A stretch of 64,000 nt of DNA from Geobacter sp. (GTDB lineage Bacteria; Desulfobacterota; Desulfuromonadia; Geobacterales; Pseudopelobacteraceae), in contig WKKS01000001.1 in the NCBI GenBank assembly GCA_009684515.1, positions 558,001-622,000 of the forward strand, written 5' to 3'. The notes beneath the pieces are model-generated. The model was not told where the DNA came from and did no database searches. It saw only the letters and a program-made list of their open reading frames with translations. Positions 42,771 through 51,542 of the stretch are shown one piece after another. Each line of letters begins with the position of its first letter. Position 1 is the first letter of the stretch. A program made the translations under genes and the position numbers.

Positions 42771-43553
42771 ATGGCAAAAAAAGAAAAATCGGAATATCTA
42801 ATCCAGGCGGTTTCGCACGCGCTTGACCTCCTCGAACAGTTTCACGCTGAAACCGACGAGCTTGGAGTCACTGAACTAAGCAAGCGCCTGAAACTTCACA
42901 AGAACAATGTCTTCAGATTACTCGCAACCCTTGAGTCAAGAGGATATATCGAGCAGAACCGGGTGACTGAAAACTACCGCCTGGGACTGAAAACTTTGGA
43001 ACTGGGGCAAACCTTCATCAAGCAGATGGGGCTTTTAAGGCAGTCAAAGCCGGTGCTTGAGGCCCTGGTTCACGAATGTAACGAGACCACCTACGTTTCT
43101 ATCCTCAAGGATTATCACATTATCTACCTTGATGTGGTTGAAACAGCAATGACCGTCCGGGTTGTCCCACGCGTGGGTTCACGCCTGCCGGCCTACTGTA
43201 CGGCCGCTGGAAAAATCCAGATTGCCTATATGAACGACGAGGAGCTGGAACTTTACCTCCCCGGCAAGGAACTGCAGCGTTACACATCGCATACGATCAC
43301 AGACCGGGACACGCTCAAAAAACAGCTTAAAGTCGTTGCCGAGCAGGGTTACGCCATTGACAACGAGGAGCTGGATGTCGGAGTGAGATGCGTCAGCGCT
43401 CCGATTCGCGATTACACACGTCGTATAATTGGTGCGGTTAGCATCTCTGGCCCGGCCATGCGCTTTTCCGATGAGCGGATCAAAGAAGAACTGGTTCCAT
43501 TGGTAAAAAAAGCAGGCGAGGAAATTTCTGCCAAGCTTGGTTTCCAAAAATAA
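42771..43553 (+). CDS. IclR family transcriptional regulator
   Basis: A 260-residue regulator: N-terminal winged helix (about 10-70, LGVTELSKRLKLHKNNVFRLLATLESRGYI) and a C-terminal effector-binding domain (about 85-255; LPAYCTAAGKIQIAY, DNEELDVGVRCVSAPI, GAVSISGPAMRFS). The ATG at 42771 is favoured; an upstream frame from 42678 adds a hydrophobic stretch that does not belong to the family. It is monocistronic, with its own promoter and a strong terminator. The effector is probably a small aromatic or organic acid, by family analogy; no catabolic gene is beside it. Confidence 0.9.
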   Translation: MAKKEKSEYLIQAVSHALDLLEQFHAETDELGVTELSKRLKLHKNNVFRLLATLESRGYIEQNRVTENYRLGLKTLELGQTFIKQMGLLRQSKPVLEALVHECNETTYVSILKDYHIIYLDVVETAMTVRVVPRVGSRLPAYCTAAGKIQIAYMNDEELELYLPGKELQRYTSHTITDRDTLKKQLKVVAEQGYAIDNEELDVGVRCVSAPIRDYTRRIIGAVSISGPAMRFSDERIKEELVPLVKKAGEEISAKLGFQK

Positions 43554-43574
43554 TACCACCTACATTTAATAACT

Positions 43575-43600
43575 AAGGCGGCTTTCGGGCCGCCTTTTTT
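43575..43600 (+). terminator. Intrinsic terminator after the IclR gene
   Basis: AAGGCGGC (43575-43582) pairs with GCCGCCTT (43589-43596) with a TTTCGG loop and a run of T at 43595-43600. Confidence 0.9.
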
Positions 43601-43667
43601 ATTTCTCCTTGTAACCCGCACATTCACTGCAATATAGTGTTCACCAATTTTATTCAAAGGACTGGCC

Positions 43668-43859
43668 ATGTTGATTTATAAAGTCATTGAGCTTGGAACG
43701 GTAACAGAGGACGCCATTGAGGAAGCTCTCAATAAATGGAGTGCAAAAGGATGGAAATTAGATGGCATGCAGTTCGCCATGCGTGAATCCAGTCGGCGGC
43801 CATCAATGGCATTTCTGCTTTTCACACGTGAAGACGCGGATTGCGGGCCGTCATTATGA
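43668..43859 (+). CDS. Small DUF4177-like protein coupled to polA
   Basis: A 63-residue protein with AAAGGA before the ATG. The pattern YKVIEL, then a helix ending in LNKWSAKGWKLDGM and a final FLLFTRE strand, resembles the DUF4177 family (YKVVEL...LNELGAEGWELV). Its stop overlaps the polA start as ATGA. It follows a strong terminator, so the transcript of polA must begin in the short gap 43601-43667 and read through this gene. Function unknown. Confidence 0.75.
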   Translation: MLIYKVIELGTVTEDAIEEALNKWSAKGWKLDGMQFAMRESSRRPSMAFLLFTREDADCGPSL

Positions 43860-46615
43860 GTGTCAAAGAGACCCTTTACCTTGTTGATGGATCGTCCTAT
43901 ATATATCGGGCCTATTTCGCGATCAGGCACCTGTCGTCACCTAGCGGACAGCCTACCAACGCCATTTACGGTTTTGTCCAGATGCTGCTGAAACTGGTCA
44001 AGGATTACCAGCCAAAATATCTTGCAATTGTGTTTGACGCCGGCCGAATTACATTTCGCAATGAGATTTACGCTGATTACAAAGCGAATCGCGCTGCCAT
44101 GCCGGACGATTTAAGAGCCCAGGTCGGACGGATTCGAGATGTTGTGCGGGCTTTCAACATTCCTGCTCTGGAACTGGAGGGTTTTGAGGCCGACGACATC
44201 ATCGGAGCTCTGGCGCAAGAGTTCAGCATGGCTGGCGGTGATGTGGTTGTGGTAACCGGCGACAAAGATCTGATGCAGATCGTTACTGACCGGGTCACCC
44301 TGCTGGATACGATGAAAGGCAAGGCATCGGGTGTTGCCGAGGTTATTGAACGATTCGGCGTACTGCCGGAATTGGTCCCGGACATATTAGGGCTTGCAGG
44401 AGATTCTTCCGACAACATCCCTGGCGTGCCTGGAATAGGCGAAAAAACCGCCATAAAGTTGCTGCAGGAATTCGGGACGCTTGATGCGCTCCTAGACCGC
44501 GCCGCAGAAGTTAAGGGCAAAAACGGCGAAAAGCTGCGTGAGTTTCGCGACCAGGCTCTCCTGTCCAGAAAACTGGCTACGATTGAACGCAATCTGCCGA
44601 TCCATTACAGCACCGAAGAGTTCGCTACTCGGGAACCAGACACAGCGGCGCTTAACGAGCTGTTCAGAGAATTCGGATTCACATCGCTGATCAAGGAATT
44701 GACCGTTCAAGCCACCCTTTCCAGCGATGACTACCGCGCCATAATAACACCCGAACAGCTTCGGCAACTGATTCTAGACCTTGAAAATGCGAAAGAGTTT
44801 GCTTTCGACCTGGAAACCACCAGCCTTGACCCCCGACTGGCCGAGATCGTTGGGTTGTCGTTTTCATTCAAGGATCACGAGGCCTTTTATATTCCGGTTG
44901 GCCATGTCAGCAGCATGATTACCACACCTGCCCCGCAGGAGGAAGGGCCGCTATTTTCCAACCCATTGCGCGCAGAGACCGGGAAGTCTGGAGAAACCCT
45001 TGTTTCCGGACAACTCCCACGTAAAATGGTTCTCGTGCAGCTGAAACCGTTGTTTGAAAGCCAGTCCCTGCGCAAGGTCGGCCAGAATATAAAGTTTGAT
45101 ATGCAGATCCTGGCAAATAACGGCATTAGCTTGAGGGGGGTCTGGTTTGACACGATGCTGGCTTCATATCTGCTCAATCCGTCCAGAAACAGTCACGGCC
45201 TGGATACCTTGTCTCAGGAGCACCTCAATCATCGCATGATCAGTTACAACGAAGTTACCGGCAATGGCAAAAACCAGATTAATTTTTCGGGAGTTGAAAT
45301 TGAAGCGGCAACACGCTACGCCTGTGAAGATGCCGATGCCACATGGCTCCTGCATCGCAAGTTCCAGCCGTTGCTGGAGGCAGAAAAACTTGACGATCTG
45401 TTCAACTCGGTCGAAATGCCACTTGTATCGATTCTGTCGGAAATTGAAGATTGCGGAGTTCTCCTGGACAGTGAACTTTTACGCGGATTGTCAGCCGACT
45501 TTGCCGCAAAAATGGCCGAACTTGAAGAGAGTATTTTTGAGATCGCCGGCGAACGATTCAACCTTAACTCCCCCAAACAATTGGGTGAGGTGCTTTTTGA
45601 TCGAATGGGATTGAAAAGCGGCAAAAAGACTAAAGGAAAAACCGGCTGGTCTACCGACAACGAAGTATTGACCGCACTGTCTGAAGAGCAGGAAATCGCA
45701 AAGTTAATTCTCGACTATCGTTCTGTTGCCAAGCTCAAGTCCACCTACACCGACAGCCTGCCACGTCTTGTCAACCCGAAAAGCGGTCGGGTGCACACCT
45801 CGTACAACCAGACTGTCACTGCCACAGGCCGACTTTCATCTTCCGATCCCAATCTCCAGAACATCCCGATCCGCAGTGAAGAAGGACGACGCATACGCCA
45901 CGCTTTCATAGCGCCGCCGGGACATTTCATCCTGTCGGCAGATTATTCCCAGATTGAACTGCGCGTTCTGGCTCATCTCTCGGCTGACAAGGTGTTCTGC
46001 CACGCGTTTGCTAATGACGAGGACATTCATACCCGTACAGCCGCCGAAGTTTTCGGACTTTTCCCGGAAATGGTCACGCCGGAGATGCGGCGACAGGCCA
46101 AGACCATTAATTTCGGAATCATCTACGGCCAGGGGTCCTTCAGCCTTGCCAAGCAATTGGGGATTGCACGAAAAACTGCCGAAGAATTTATTTCCAGATA
46201 CAAGGAACGCCATAACGGCGCGATAGAATTTCTGGATTCCTGTATTCGGGAAGCGGAAGAAAACGGATACGTGACTACCATACTTGGAAGAAGGCTTCCC
46301 ATTCCTGACATCAGAAGCACAAACGGCAACGTACTGGCATTTGCCCGTCGCAACGCAATCAACTACCCAATCCAGGGTTCAGCCGCTGATATCATCAAAT
46401 GTGCCATGATCCGCGTCTACGAGCGCATCCGGAAGGAACGGCTACAGAGCCGCCTGATTATGCAGGTGCATGACGAACTGGTCTTCGAGGTTGCTGAGGA
46501 TGAATTAATACGAATGGAACAGCTGGTTGAAGAAGAAATGTCGCGGGCAGTCAAAACCAGCGTCCCGCTGAAAGTGGATATCAGCTATGGAGCCAACTGG
46601 AGCGAAGCGCATTAA
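43856..46615 (+). CDS. polA: DNA polymerase I
   Basis: A 919-residue enzyme for Okazaki fragment processing and repair. Domains: 5'-3' exonuclease (about 1-290; YLVDGSSYIYRAYFA, VVTGDKDLMQ, GDSSDNIPGVPGIGEKTA), 3'-5' exonuclease (about 315-510; FAFDLETTSLDPR, DTMLASYLLNP, YACEDADATWLL) and the polymerase domain (SADYSQIELRVLAHLS, RRQAKTINFGIIYGQG, MQVHDELVFEV). The proofreading Asp/Glu residues are kept. The start at 43856 is set by the ATGA overlap with the preceding gene. Its stop overlaps the convergent GGQ-protein gene stop. Confidence 0.96.
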   Translation: MSVKETLYLVDGSSYIYRAYFAIRHLSSPSGQPTNAIYGFVQMLLKLVKDYQPKYLAIVFDAGRITFRNEIYADYKANRAAMPDDLRAQVGRIRDVVRAFNIPALELEGFEADDIIGALAQEFSMAGGDVVVVTGDKDLMQIVTDRVTLLDTMKGKASGVAEVIERFGVLPELVPDILGLAGDSSDNIPGVPGIGEKTAIKLLQEFGTLDALLDRAAEVKGKNGEKLREFRDQALLSRKLATIERNLPIHYSTEEFATREPDTAALNELFREFGFTSLIKELTVQATLSSDDYRAIITPEQLRQLILDLENAKEFAFDLETTSLDPRLAEIVGLSFSFKDHEAFYIPVGHVSSMITTPAPQEEGPLFSNPLRAETGKSGETLVSGQLPRKMVLVQLKPLFESQSLRKVGQNIKFDMQILANNGISLRGVWFDTMLASYLLNPSRNSHGLDTLSQEHLNHRMISYNEVTGNGKNQINFSGVEIEAATRYACEDADATWLLHRKFQPLLEAEKLDDLFNSVEMPLVSILSEIEDCGVLLDSELLRGLSADFAAKMAELEESIFEIAGERFNLNSPKQLGEVLFDRMGLKSGKKTKGKTGWSTDNEVLTALSEEQEIAKLILDYRSVAKLKSTYTDSLPRLVNPKSGRVHTSYNQTVTATGRLSSSDPNLQNIPIRSEEGRRIRHAFIAPPGHFILSADYSQIELRVLAHLSADKVFCHAFANDEDIHTRTAAEVFGLFPEMVTPEMRRQAKTINFGIIYGQGSFSLAKQLGIARKTAEEFISRYKERHNGAIEFLDSCIREAEENGYVTTILGRRLPIPDIRSTNGNVLAFARRNAINYPIQGSAADIIKCAMIRVYERIRKERLQSRLIMQVHDELVFEVAEDELIRMEQLVEEEMSRAVKTSVPLKVDISYGANWSEAH

Positions 46616-46971
46616 CCGGCCGATCGCCTCCTTCGGCGATCTTTCTGTTTGCGCAGTTTTTCAATACGCTTCATCTCCGGCGTGATCACGCCGGAAGCGG
46701 CTTCAATTCTTTCCAGCAGCTCGCGTCGGGCCAGAAAGCGGTTGACAGACTGACTCCGTTCACGCATGCAAGAAACTATAATTCCGGTCGGTTTGTGCTT
46801 TATCTGAACACAGCTGGAAGTTTTATTGACATGCTGCCCCCCGTTTCCGGAAGAACGCACAAAGTTCTCATCCAGATCTTCCTCGCGCACTTTCAACTCG
46901 GCCATCTTTGTACGCAACCAGCGGTTTTTTTCCTCACTAACAGCAAAATCAGGCATTGCCGTACTCATCAT
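46612..46971 (-). CDS. GGQ-motif peptide release/rescue factor-like protein
   Basis: A protein of about 119 residues from the ATG at 46971 (46968 also possible; an upstream start at 47022 is less likely). It carries the class-I release-factor catalytic domain with SSGNGGQHVNKTSS, but no codon-recognition domain. The C-terminus is a basic tail (KLRKQKDRRRRRSAG). That combination is typical of ribosome-rescue factors such as ArfB and C12orf65-type proteins, which hydrolyse peptidyl-tRNA on stalled ribosomes. Its start overlaps the 3' end of the NUDIX gene by 23 nt, indicating an operon receiver-NUDIX-rescue factor. Confidence 0.8.
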   Translation of the reverse strand: MMSTAMPDFAVSEEKNRWLRTKMAELKVREEDLDENFVRSSGNGGQHVNKTSSCVQIKHKPTGIIVSCMRERSQSVNRFLARRELLERIEAASGVITPEMKRIEKLRKQKDRRRRRSAG

Positions 46972-47491
46972 GACCCTGGAGCAGATGCCACCTGAAAAGA
47001 GCTGCCAGTGTTTTGGCATCACTTATCCTTCCATCGGCGGCCATGGCAAGCACTTCGTCGATTTTCAGGCGAACGACCTCGATCACCTCATCAGCTTCCG
47101 GTTCTGCAACACCCTCTGCAAGACCCAGTGCGGCATACAGATGGATCACTTCATCAAAGACACCTGGCGATGACAGAATCGTCCCGAGTGAAACCATCCG
47201 CTCAGTCCGAAATCCGGTTTCTTCCAACAGTTCCCTGCGGGCGCATTCGATGGGAGGCTCGCCGGGACTCAGTCTTCCGGCAGGTATTTCCATGACCATT
47301 TTATCCACTGCCGGTCGCAACTGGCGGATCATAGAAATAGTGCCATCGTCATGGACAGGCAACACTCCGGCCCCTCCCGGATGGCGGATAACCTGGAACG
47401 TATGGCATCCTTTCAGGCCGACTTCTACATCCATCTGTTCGATATTGAAAAGTATCCCTTTAAAAATAGTTTTGCGGTCATGTTCATTCAT
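46949..47491 (-). CDS. NUDIX hydrolase, ADP-ribose pyrophosphatase-like
   Basis: A 180-residue hydrolase. The NUDIX box runs from about residue 93 to 115 with AGRLSPGEPPIECARRE followed by LLEETGF, and the family-specific strand reads VLPVHDDGTISMIRQLRPAV. This is the ADP-ribose/NDP-sugar group rather than the MutT or CoA group. Its start overlaps the stop of the receiver-protein gene (ATGA) and its end overlaps the GGQ-protein start. Confidence 0.9.
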   Translation of the reverse strand: MNEHDRKTIFKGILFNIEQMDVEVGLKGCHTFQVIRHPGGAGVLPVHDDGTISMIRQLRPAVDKMVMEIPAGRLSPGEPPIECARRELLEETGFRTERMVSLGTILSSPGVFDEVIHLYAALGLAEGVAEPEADEVIEVVRLKIDEVLAMAADGRISDAKTLAALFRWHLLQGHDEYGNA

Positions 47492-47862
47492 CGGCTTGCA
47501 TCCATAACTTCCCGAACTGCTTTGAGGAGCGCATCGGGCGTGACCGGTTTGTGTAATAGGCGCACTTCTTTAGCTTCGACCAGTTCCCGATCCAGAACTT
47601 CGGATGTATAACCACTGGTAAAAAGAACGCGGACTTCGGGAGAAATCTTTTTGATAGCCCGATAGGCCTCTACGCCGTTCATGACCGGCATGATAACATC
47701 CAGCAACAACATATCGACACAATTCTCCTGAAACTGGCGCACCGCCTCCTGTCCGTTTTCAGCAGTGATCACCTTATAGCCACCGTACTCAAGAATTGCA
47801 ACCATGGCATCTCTTACGGAGCCGTCATCCTCAGCCAATAGAATTGTCAGATATTCAGGCAT
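47488..47862 (-). CDS. Single-domain response regulator
   Basis: A 124-residue CheY-like receiver with no output domain: acidic pocket LLAEDDGSVRD, phosphoacceptor Asp in LLLDVIMPVMNG, Thr/Ser in FTSGYTSE and the Lys in LLHKPVTPD. It likely works by protein contact. It is translationally coupled to the NUDIX gene (ATGA). No kinase is adjacent. Confidence 0.9.
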   Translation of the reverse strand: MPEYLTILLAEDDGSVRDAMVAILEYGGYKVITAENGQEAVRQFQENCVDMLLLDVIMPVMNGVEAYRAIKKISPEVRVLFTSGYTSEVLDRELVEAKEVRLLHKPVTPDALLKAVREVMDASR

Positions 47863-48079
47863 ACCTCACCTCCGCTAAAGCTGACATCGGTCGCAGAACA
47901 ACTCGCACGACCAAATGTACGGACAAGACAAAGGCGACTTGGCTTGTTGTTGAACTATACCAAGTATAAGTCATATTTCAATGAATTATTCTGACGAGTT
48001 AGAGGAAGTTGCCCCTTAGACCGCAACGTGCTATAAACAGCTGGCACGTTATCGGTTGTTTAACCATGAAAGGATTTCC

Positions 48080-48733
48080 GTGAGAGCAAATTTGCTGCAA
48101 CGTTTTTGGGTCACTTTTTCTGTATATGTAGTTGGCGTCTACGCCTCTGTGCTAAACAATTTCATCATCAAAGGGGCCGACAACATCCCCGGTCGCGGCC
48201 CGGTCCTTCTTGCATCCAATCATATTTCGGCTTATGAAACGACCTTTCTCCCCTGGGCAGTCATAAGGCACAATCATTTCCAGATGCTCTGGGCTCCCGC
48301 CAAGGAAGAGCTATTCAACAAACCGTTCCAAAAGTTAATATATTCATCTTGGGGGGCGTTTCCGGTCAAACGCAAACGGGATCTCAAGGCCAATCTGATA
48401 TTAAATGAACTTCTGGCTGATCAGAAGGTTATGTTATTCCCCGAGGGAACCCGGCACAAAGACGGCAGGCTTGGCAAAGGCAACCGCGGAGTCGGCAAAA
48501 TCATCTACGACACCCGCCCGGCTGTAATACCTACCGCTCTGGCTGGTCTTAACAACTGGAAGTTTCCGGGCGTGGGGCAACATGCATCCGTAACATTCGG
48601 ACAAGCGATCGATTTCAGGGATCTGTATCAACTGGAAGATTGCAAGGAAACCCATCAGTTGATTGTTGAGCGAGTCATGCAGGCAATTGCCGAACTACTG
48701 AAGAAAGAAGGGGCATATTGTGGAGAAGTCTGA
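48080..48733 (+). CDS. plsC: 1-acyl-sn-glycerol-3-phosphate acyltransferase family
   Basis: A 217-residue inner-membrane enzyme from the GTG at 48080, chosen because AAAGGA lies 5 nt before it; an in-frame TTG at 48056 has no such signal. The N-terminus is hydrophobic ([17 protein letters not shown]). The acyltransferase motif 1 is usually NHxxxxD; here it reads NHISAYE, with Glu in place of Asp. Motif 3 is normal ([10 protein letters not shown]). The substitution keeps an acidic residue, so activity is likely. Its end overlaps the rnhA start by 14 nt. Confidence 0.88.
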   Translation: MRANLLQRFWVTFSVYVVGVYASVLNNFIIKGADNIPGRGPVLLASNHISAYETTFLPWAVIRHNHFQMLWAPAKEELFNKPFQKLIYSSWGAFPVKRKRDLKANLILNELLADQKVMLFPEGTRHKDGRLGKGNRGVGKIIYDTRPAVIPTALAGLNNWKFPGVGQHASVTFGQAIDFRDLYQLEDCKETHQLIVERVMQAIAELLKKEGAYCGEV

Positions 48734-49163
48734 TTTGCACTCTGTAGAAATATTCTGCGACGGGGCTTGCAGCGGCAACCCCGGACCGGGAGGATACGGA
48801 GCTATTTTGCGCTGCGGCAAGCATGAGAAGGAGATCAGCGGCGGGGCAAAAGAAACTACCAACAACCGCATGGAACTGAGTGCCGCCATCGAAGCGCTTC
48901 GTTTGTTAACCAAACCCTGCCGGGTTACCATCACCACCGATTCGCAGTATCTGGTCAAGGGGATGACGGAGTGGATTGCCGGCTGGCAGCGGAAGGGATG
49001 GCGTAACAGCAAGAAGGAACCGGTTCTGAATCGCGATTTGTGGGAATTGCTGCTTGAACTGACCAAGCCGCATGTTGTCCAGTGGAAATGGGTCCGTGGT
49101 CATGACGGACATCTTGAAAATGAACGGTGCGACCAATTGGCGCGGGATGGCATTCCCTGTTGA
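48720..49163 (+). CDS. rnhA: Ribonuclease HI
   Basis: Degrades RNA in RNA-DNA hybrids, for example R-loops and Okazaki primers. The 147 residues contain the full active site: Asp in [14 protein letters not shown], Glu in [12 protein letters not shown], Asp in [11 protein letters not shown] and the final [14 protein letters not shown] Asp/His segment ([16 protein letters not shown]). It begins with GTG at 48720 inside the end of plsC, with AAGGGG upstream. Confidence 0.95.
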   Translation: MEKSDLHSVEIFCDGACSGNPGPGGYGAILRCGKHEKEISGGAKETTNNRMELSAAIEALRLLTKPCRVTITTDSQYLVKGMTEWIAGWQRKGWRNSKKEPVLNRDLWELLLELTKPHVVQWKWVRGHDGHLENERCDQLARDGIPC

Positions 49164-49186
49164 TTTGTTTATCGGGGTTCTGCCGG

Positions 49187-49678
49187 CTATTTTGAGGCGG
49201 GTACTACGCCAACCAGGGTAAATCCATACTTGGGGAGTGTGACAGCGTGGGTAGCCGGGTATTTGGAAAAAAGCCAGCCTTTAAAAACGGGCTTTCCATC
49301 GTCTGATATACTGACTTTGACACCGGGATTGTTCAGTTTATTGGAGGAGGATGTCATAACTGTACCCTCTATGACGAAGGATGGAAGAAACGCTTCGACC
49401 GATATAGTGAGTTTCGATGAGGGCAGGCGCGACACGCTGCCCAATGGCACTGTGTATATGTTTTCCGTGGCGCGAGTTTTGTCAATCACGGCAATTTTGA
49501 CCGCCTTCCAGGCAACCGCAACCTCCGGTGGCACAACAACAGTTTTTTCGCTGGATGTTTTGTGGGACAGTTTGGGTTTCAGGATGATAGGAGACTGCTC
49601 ATTACCTTGACAGGCAACCAGACACAACATGAAAAGAAGTGCAGCAGTATGATTCTTTGGAATGATTGCAGGGGCCAA
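49187..49678 (-). CDS. DUF2155-type lipoprotein
   Basis: A 163-residue exported lipoprotein: signal sequence with lipobox LVAC (Cys at about residue 23), then a single beta-rich domain starting VVVPPEVAVAWKAVKIAVIDKT and ending FKGWLFSKYPATHAVTLPKYGFTLVG, the pattern of DUF2155. Translation begins at TTG 49678, or possibly at the ATG 16 codons later, which would shorten the signal peptide. The gene lies 19 nt downstream of tRNA-Ser on the same strand, so it may be read from the tRNA promoter. Function unknown. Confidence 0.8.
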   Translation of the reverse strand: MAPAIIPKNHTAALLFMLCLVACQGNEQSPIILKPKLSHKTSSEKTVVVPPEVAVAWKAVKIAVIDKTRATENIYTVPLGSVSRLPSSKLTISVEAFLPSFVIEGTVMTSSSNKLNNPGVKVSISDDGKPVFKGWLFSKYPATHAVTLPKYGFTLVGVVPASK

Positions 49679-49697
49679 TTAGATATCCGGAAATAAG

Positions 49698-49790
49698 TGG
49701 CGGAGAGAGAGGGATTCGAACCCTCGATACCGGTTTCCCAGTATACTCGCTTAGCAGGCGAGCGCCTTCGACCTACTCGGCCATCTCTCC
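49698..49790 (-). tRNA. tRNA-Ser (anticodon GCT)
   Basis: Read on the minus strand this begins GGAGAGATGGCCGAGT and ends TCTCTCCGCCA with the CCA encoded. The acceptor stem GGAGAGA (49790-49784) pairs with TCTCTCC. A long variable arm (TATACTGGG-AAA-CCGGTAT region) marks a class II tRNA, and the anticodon loop CTGCTAA gives GCT, reading serine AGC/AGU codons. The T arm contains GGTTCGAATCC. Length 93 nt. Confidence 0.96.
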
Positions 49791-49887
49791 GTATGTTTCT
49801 GTCATCCTGTGCGGTGGGATAGGATACCTACCATGCTACTTTGAAAAAATCAAGCTCAAAGAGCCATTAACGATATATTCCTGCGAT

Positions 49888-50220
49888 TCAACTGGACATG
49901 CGCTCCCAACGATCAGCCATTTTCTTTTTATGGAGGCTGTTTTCACATTCAACTTCGTTGATGATACGTTCGGCTTCTTCCGGACTCAGACCAACACTGG
50001 GACGTACGCCCATCCAATGGGAATTCAGATCAGTAGGCGTTTCCAGAGGATAAGGAACTGGTGGGCCCGGTTTATACTTATCGTTTAAAAACAGCGCCGC
50101 CTCATACTGGGAATTATTCAAGACCAGGAATACTTCTGCAAAAAAACCGCTTTGCAGACGCTTGACAACAATTGACTTTATTACCTTCATCCCTCTCGGT
50201 ACATCTATCAACTCAGGCAT
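49888..50220 (-). CDS. Hypothetical protein downstream of mglA
   Basis: A 110-residue soluble protein with a beta-rich first half (MKVIKSIVVKRLQSG) and a Pro-rich centre (YKPGPPVPYPLETP), then a helical tail (LSPEEAERIINEVECEN). It has no signal peptide. It lies 27 nt after mglA in the order mglB-mglA-this gene and probably shares the transcript. It may be a polarity-pathway accessory protein, but I do not recognise a family and assign no function. Confidence 0.6.
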   Translation of the reverse strand: MPELIDVPRGMKVIKSIVVKRLQSGFFAEVFLVLNNSQYEAALFLNDKYKPGPPVPYPLETPTDLNSHWMGVRPSVGLSPEEAERIINEVECENSLHKKKMADRWERMSS

Positions 50221-50247
50221 CGCCAGATCCCCTAAAGTTTAGCAGAA

Positions 50248-50835
50248 TTATTTTCCACGCTTGAGGTCAATCAGAATCAGCTTGGCAACAGCCTTTAGTG
50301 TTTCAAAAACACCTTCTCCGGTGGTTGCACAAGCCTCAAACTCAGGTACATTGGTCGGGTTCAATTCACTTCGCAACTCCTCAACGGACATTGCGCTCGG
50401 CAGATCACGCTTATTGTATTGAACGATGTACGGAAGCTTATCCAGGTCATAACCCTGTTCTTTCAGATTAATTCGAAGATTTTCAAGCGACTCGATATTT
50501 GCGTCGATTCGCTCTTCCTGTGAATCTGCCACAAAAACCACACCATCCACACCCTTCAAGATAAGCTTACGGGACGCATCGTAAAAAACCTGGCCGGGAA
50601 CGGTGTAAAGATGAAACCGGGTTTTAAAACCTCTTATTTCACCGAGAGAAAGTGGTAGAAAGTCAAAGAACAGGGTGCGTTCAGTCTCGGTGGCCAGACT
50701 GATCATCTTACCTTTGGCGTCTGGTGCGGTCTTTTGATAAACAAACTGAAGGTTGGTAGTTTTGCCGCACAATCCCGGACCGTAGTAGACGATCTTGCAG
50801 TTAATTTCCCGGGAAGCATAGTTGATGAAGGACAT
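50248..50835 (-). CDS. mglA: Ras-like GTPase MglA
   Basis: A 195-residue small GTPase that sets the leading pole in polarised cells and gliding motility in Myxococcus; its partner MglB is the GAP. The P-loop reads [10 protein letters not shown], the switch II region is TVPGQ (Thr where Ras has Asp, normal for MglA), and base recognition is YNKRD. AGGTGAG lies before the start. It follows mglB by 22 nt. Confidence 0.95.
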   Translation of the reverse strand: MSFINYASREINCKIVYYGPGLCGKTTNLQFVYQKTAPDAKGKMISLATETERTLFFDFLPLSLGEIRGFKTRFHLYTVPGQVFYDASRKLILKGVDGVVFVADSQEERIDANIESLENLRINLKEQGYDLDKLPYIVQYNKRDLPSAMSVEELRSELNPTNVPEFEACATTGEGVFETLKAVAKLILIDLKRGK

Positions 50836-50857
50836 CGTTAACTCACCTCGTATTCAA

Positions 50858-51349
50858 TTAGCTGAAAAGGTTATCGATGTCGTCATCGGTGATCTCTGCA
50901 AACGGAAACTCGGACGAACCGCGCTTCTCACGCTCCTCAGACTTTTTCATAAGCTTCTCGAAGATCGACGAAAGCTCTTCCGATGATTTCTTAACTCGCA
51001 GACGCACGAGTCCGAGTGACGAGCGACCGTCGAACAGAACGACAAGAATGACCCTCCCCCCGACTATCGATATATGCAGGTTATCTTTCTCTCCCTCGTG
51101 GAAAAGAATCGAGAACTCTTTTTCACCGATCAACTTGGCAAGACCACCGGTAGCCGCAATGTTACCTGCAGTCAGTGACGCCAGCGAGGTTGTGTCAAAG
51201 CGTTCAGTTTCACCGACACCGGAAATAAGCTGACCGTTTTTATCCACCAGAAAAATCACCTTGGCATTGGCTTCTTTCAGCAAACGCCCGATGACATCGT
51301 TGATTTCCTGGAATTCTTCATCGTACATGACCATTTGAGGATTGGACAT
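50858..51349 (-). CDS. mglB: MglB, roadblock/LC7 GTPase-activating protein
   Basis: A 163-residue roadblock/LC7 protein (about 10-125, with NAKVIFLVDKNGQLISGVG and ASLTAGNIAATGGLAKLIG) that dimerises and stimulates GTP hydrolysis by MglA. The C-terminal ~35 residues are charged and helical. It is immediately upstream of mglA and coupled with it in one operon. Confidence 0.95.
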   Translation of the reverse strand: MSNPQMVMYDEEFQEINDVIGRLLKEANAKVIFLVDKNGQLISGVGETERFDTTSLASLTAGNIAATGGLAKLIGEKEFSILFHEGEKDNLHISIVGGRVILVVLFDGRSSLGLVRLRVKKSSEELSSIFEKLMKKSEEREKRGSSEFPFAEITDDDIDNLFS

Positions 51350-51542
51350 GCCTGTCTCCTTGCCCGTCGTCTATAGAAACATACTGGTTTAAAGCACAAA
51401 CAAAGACACTGTATATCAAAAGCGCCACACTGTTTCAAGTTTAATCGCTGAATAGACTGGTCAACAGCCGTTTGCTTTACATGTCCGACTATGATAACTT
51501 TACCGGCCAGTTCCCCACAATATCAAGAAAAGGCAGAATTCA

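Noticed and set aside
49698..49790. tRNA-Ser as an integration site of a mobile element
   Set aside because: No integrase, direct repeat of the tRNA end or foreign-looking DNA is present on either side.
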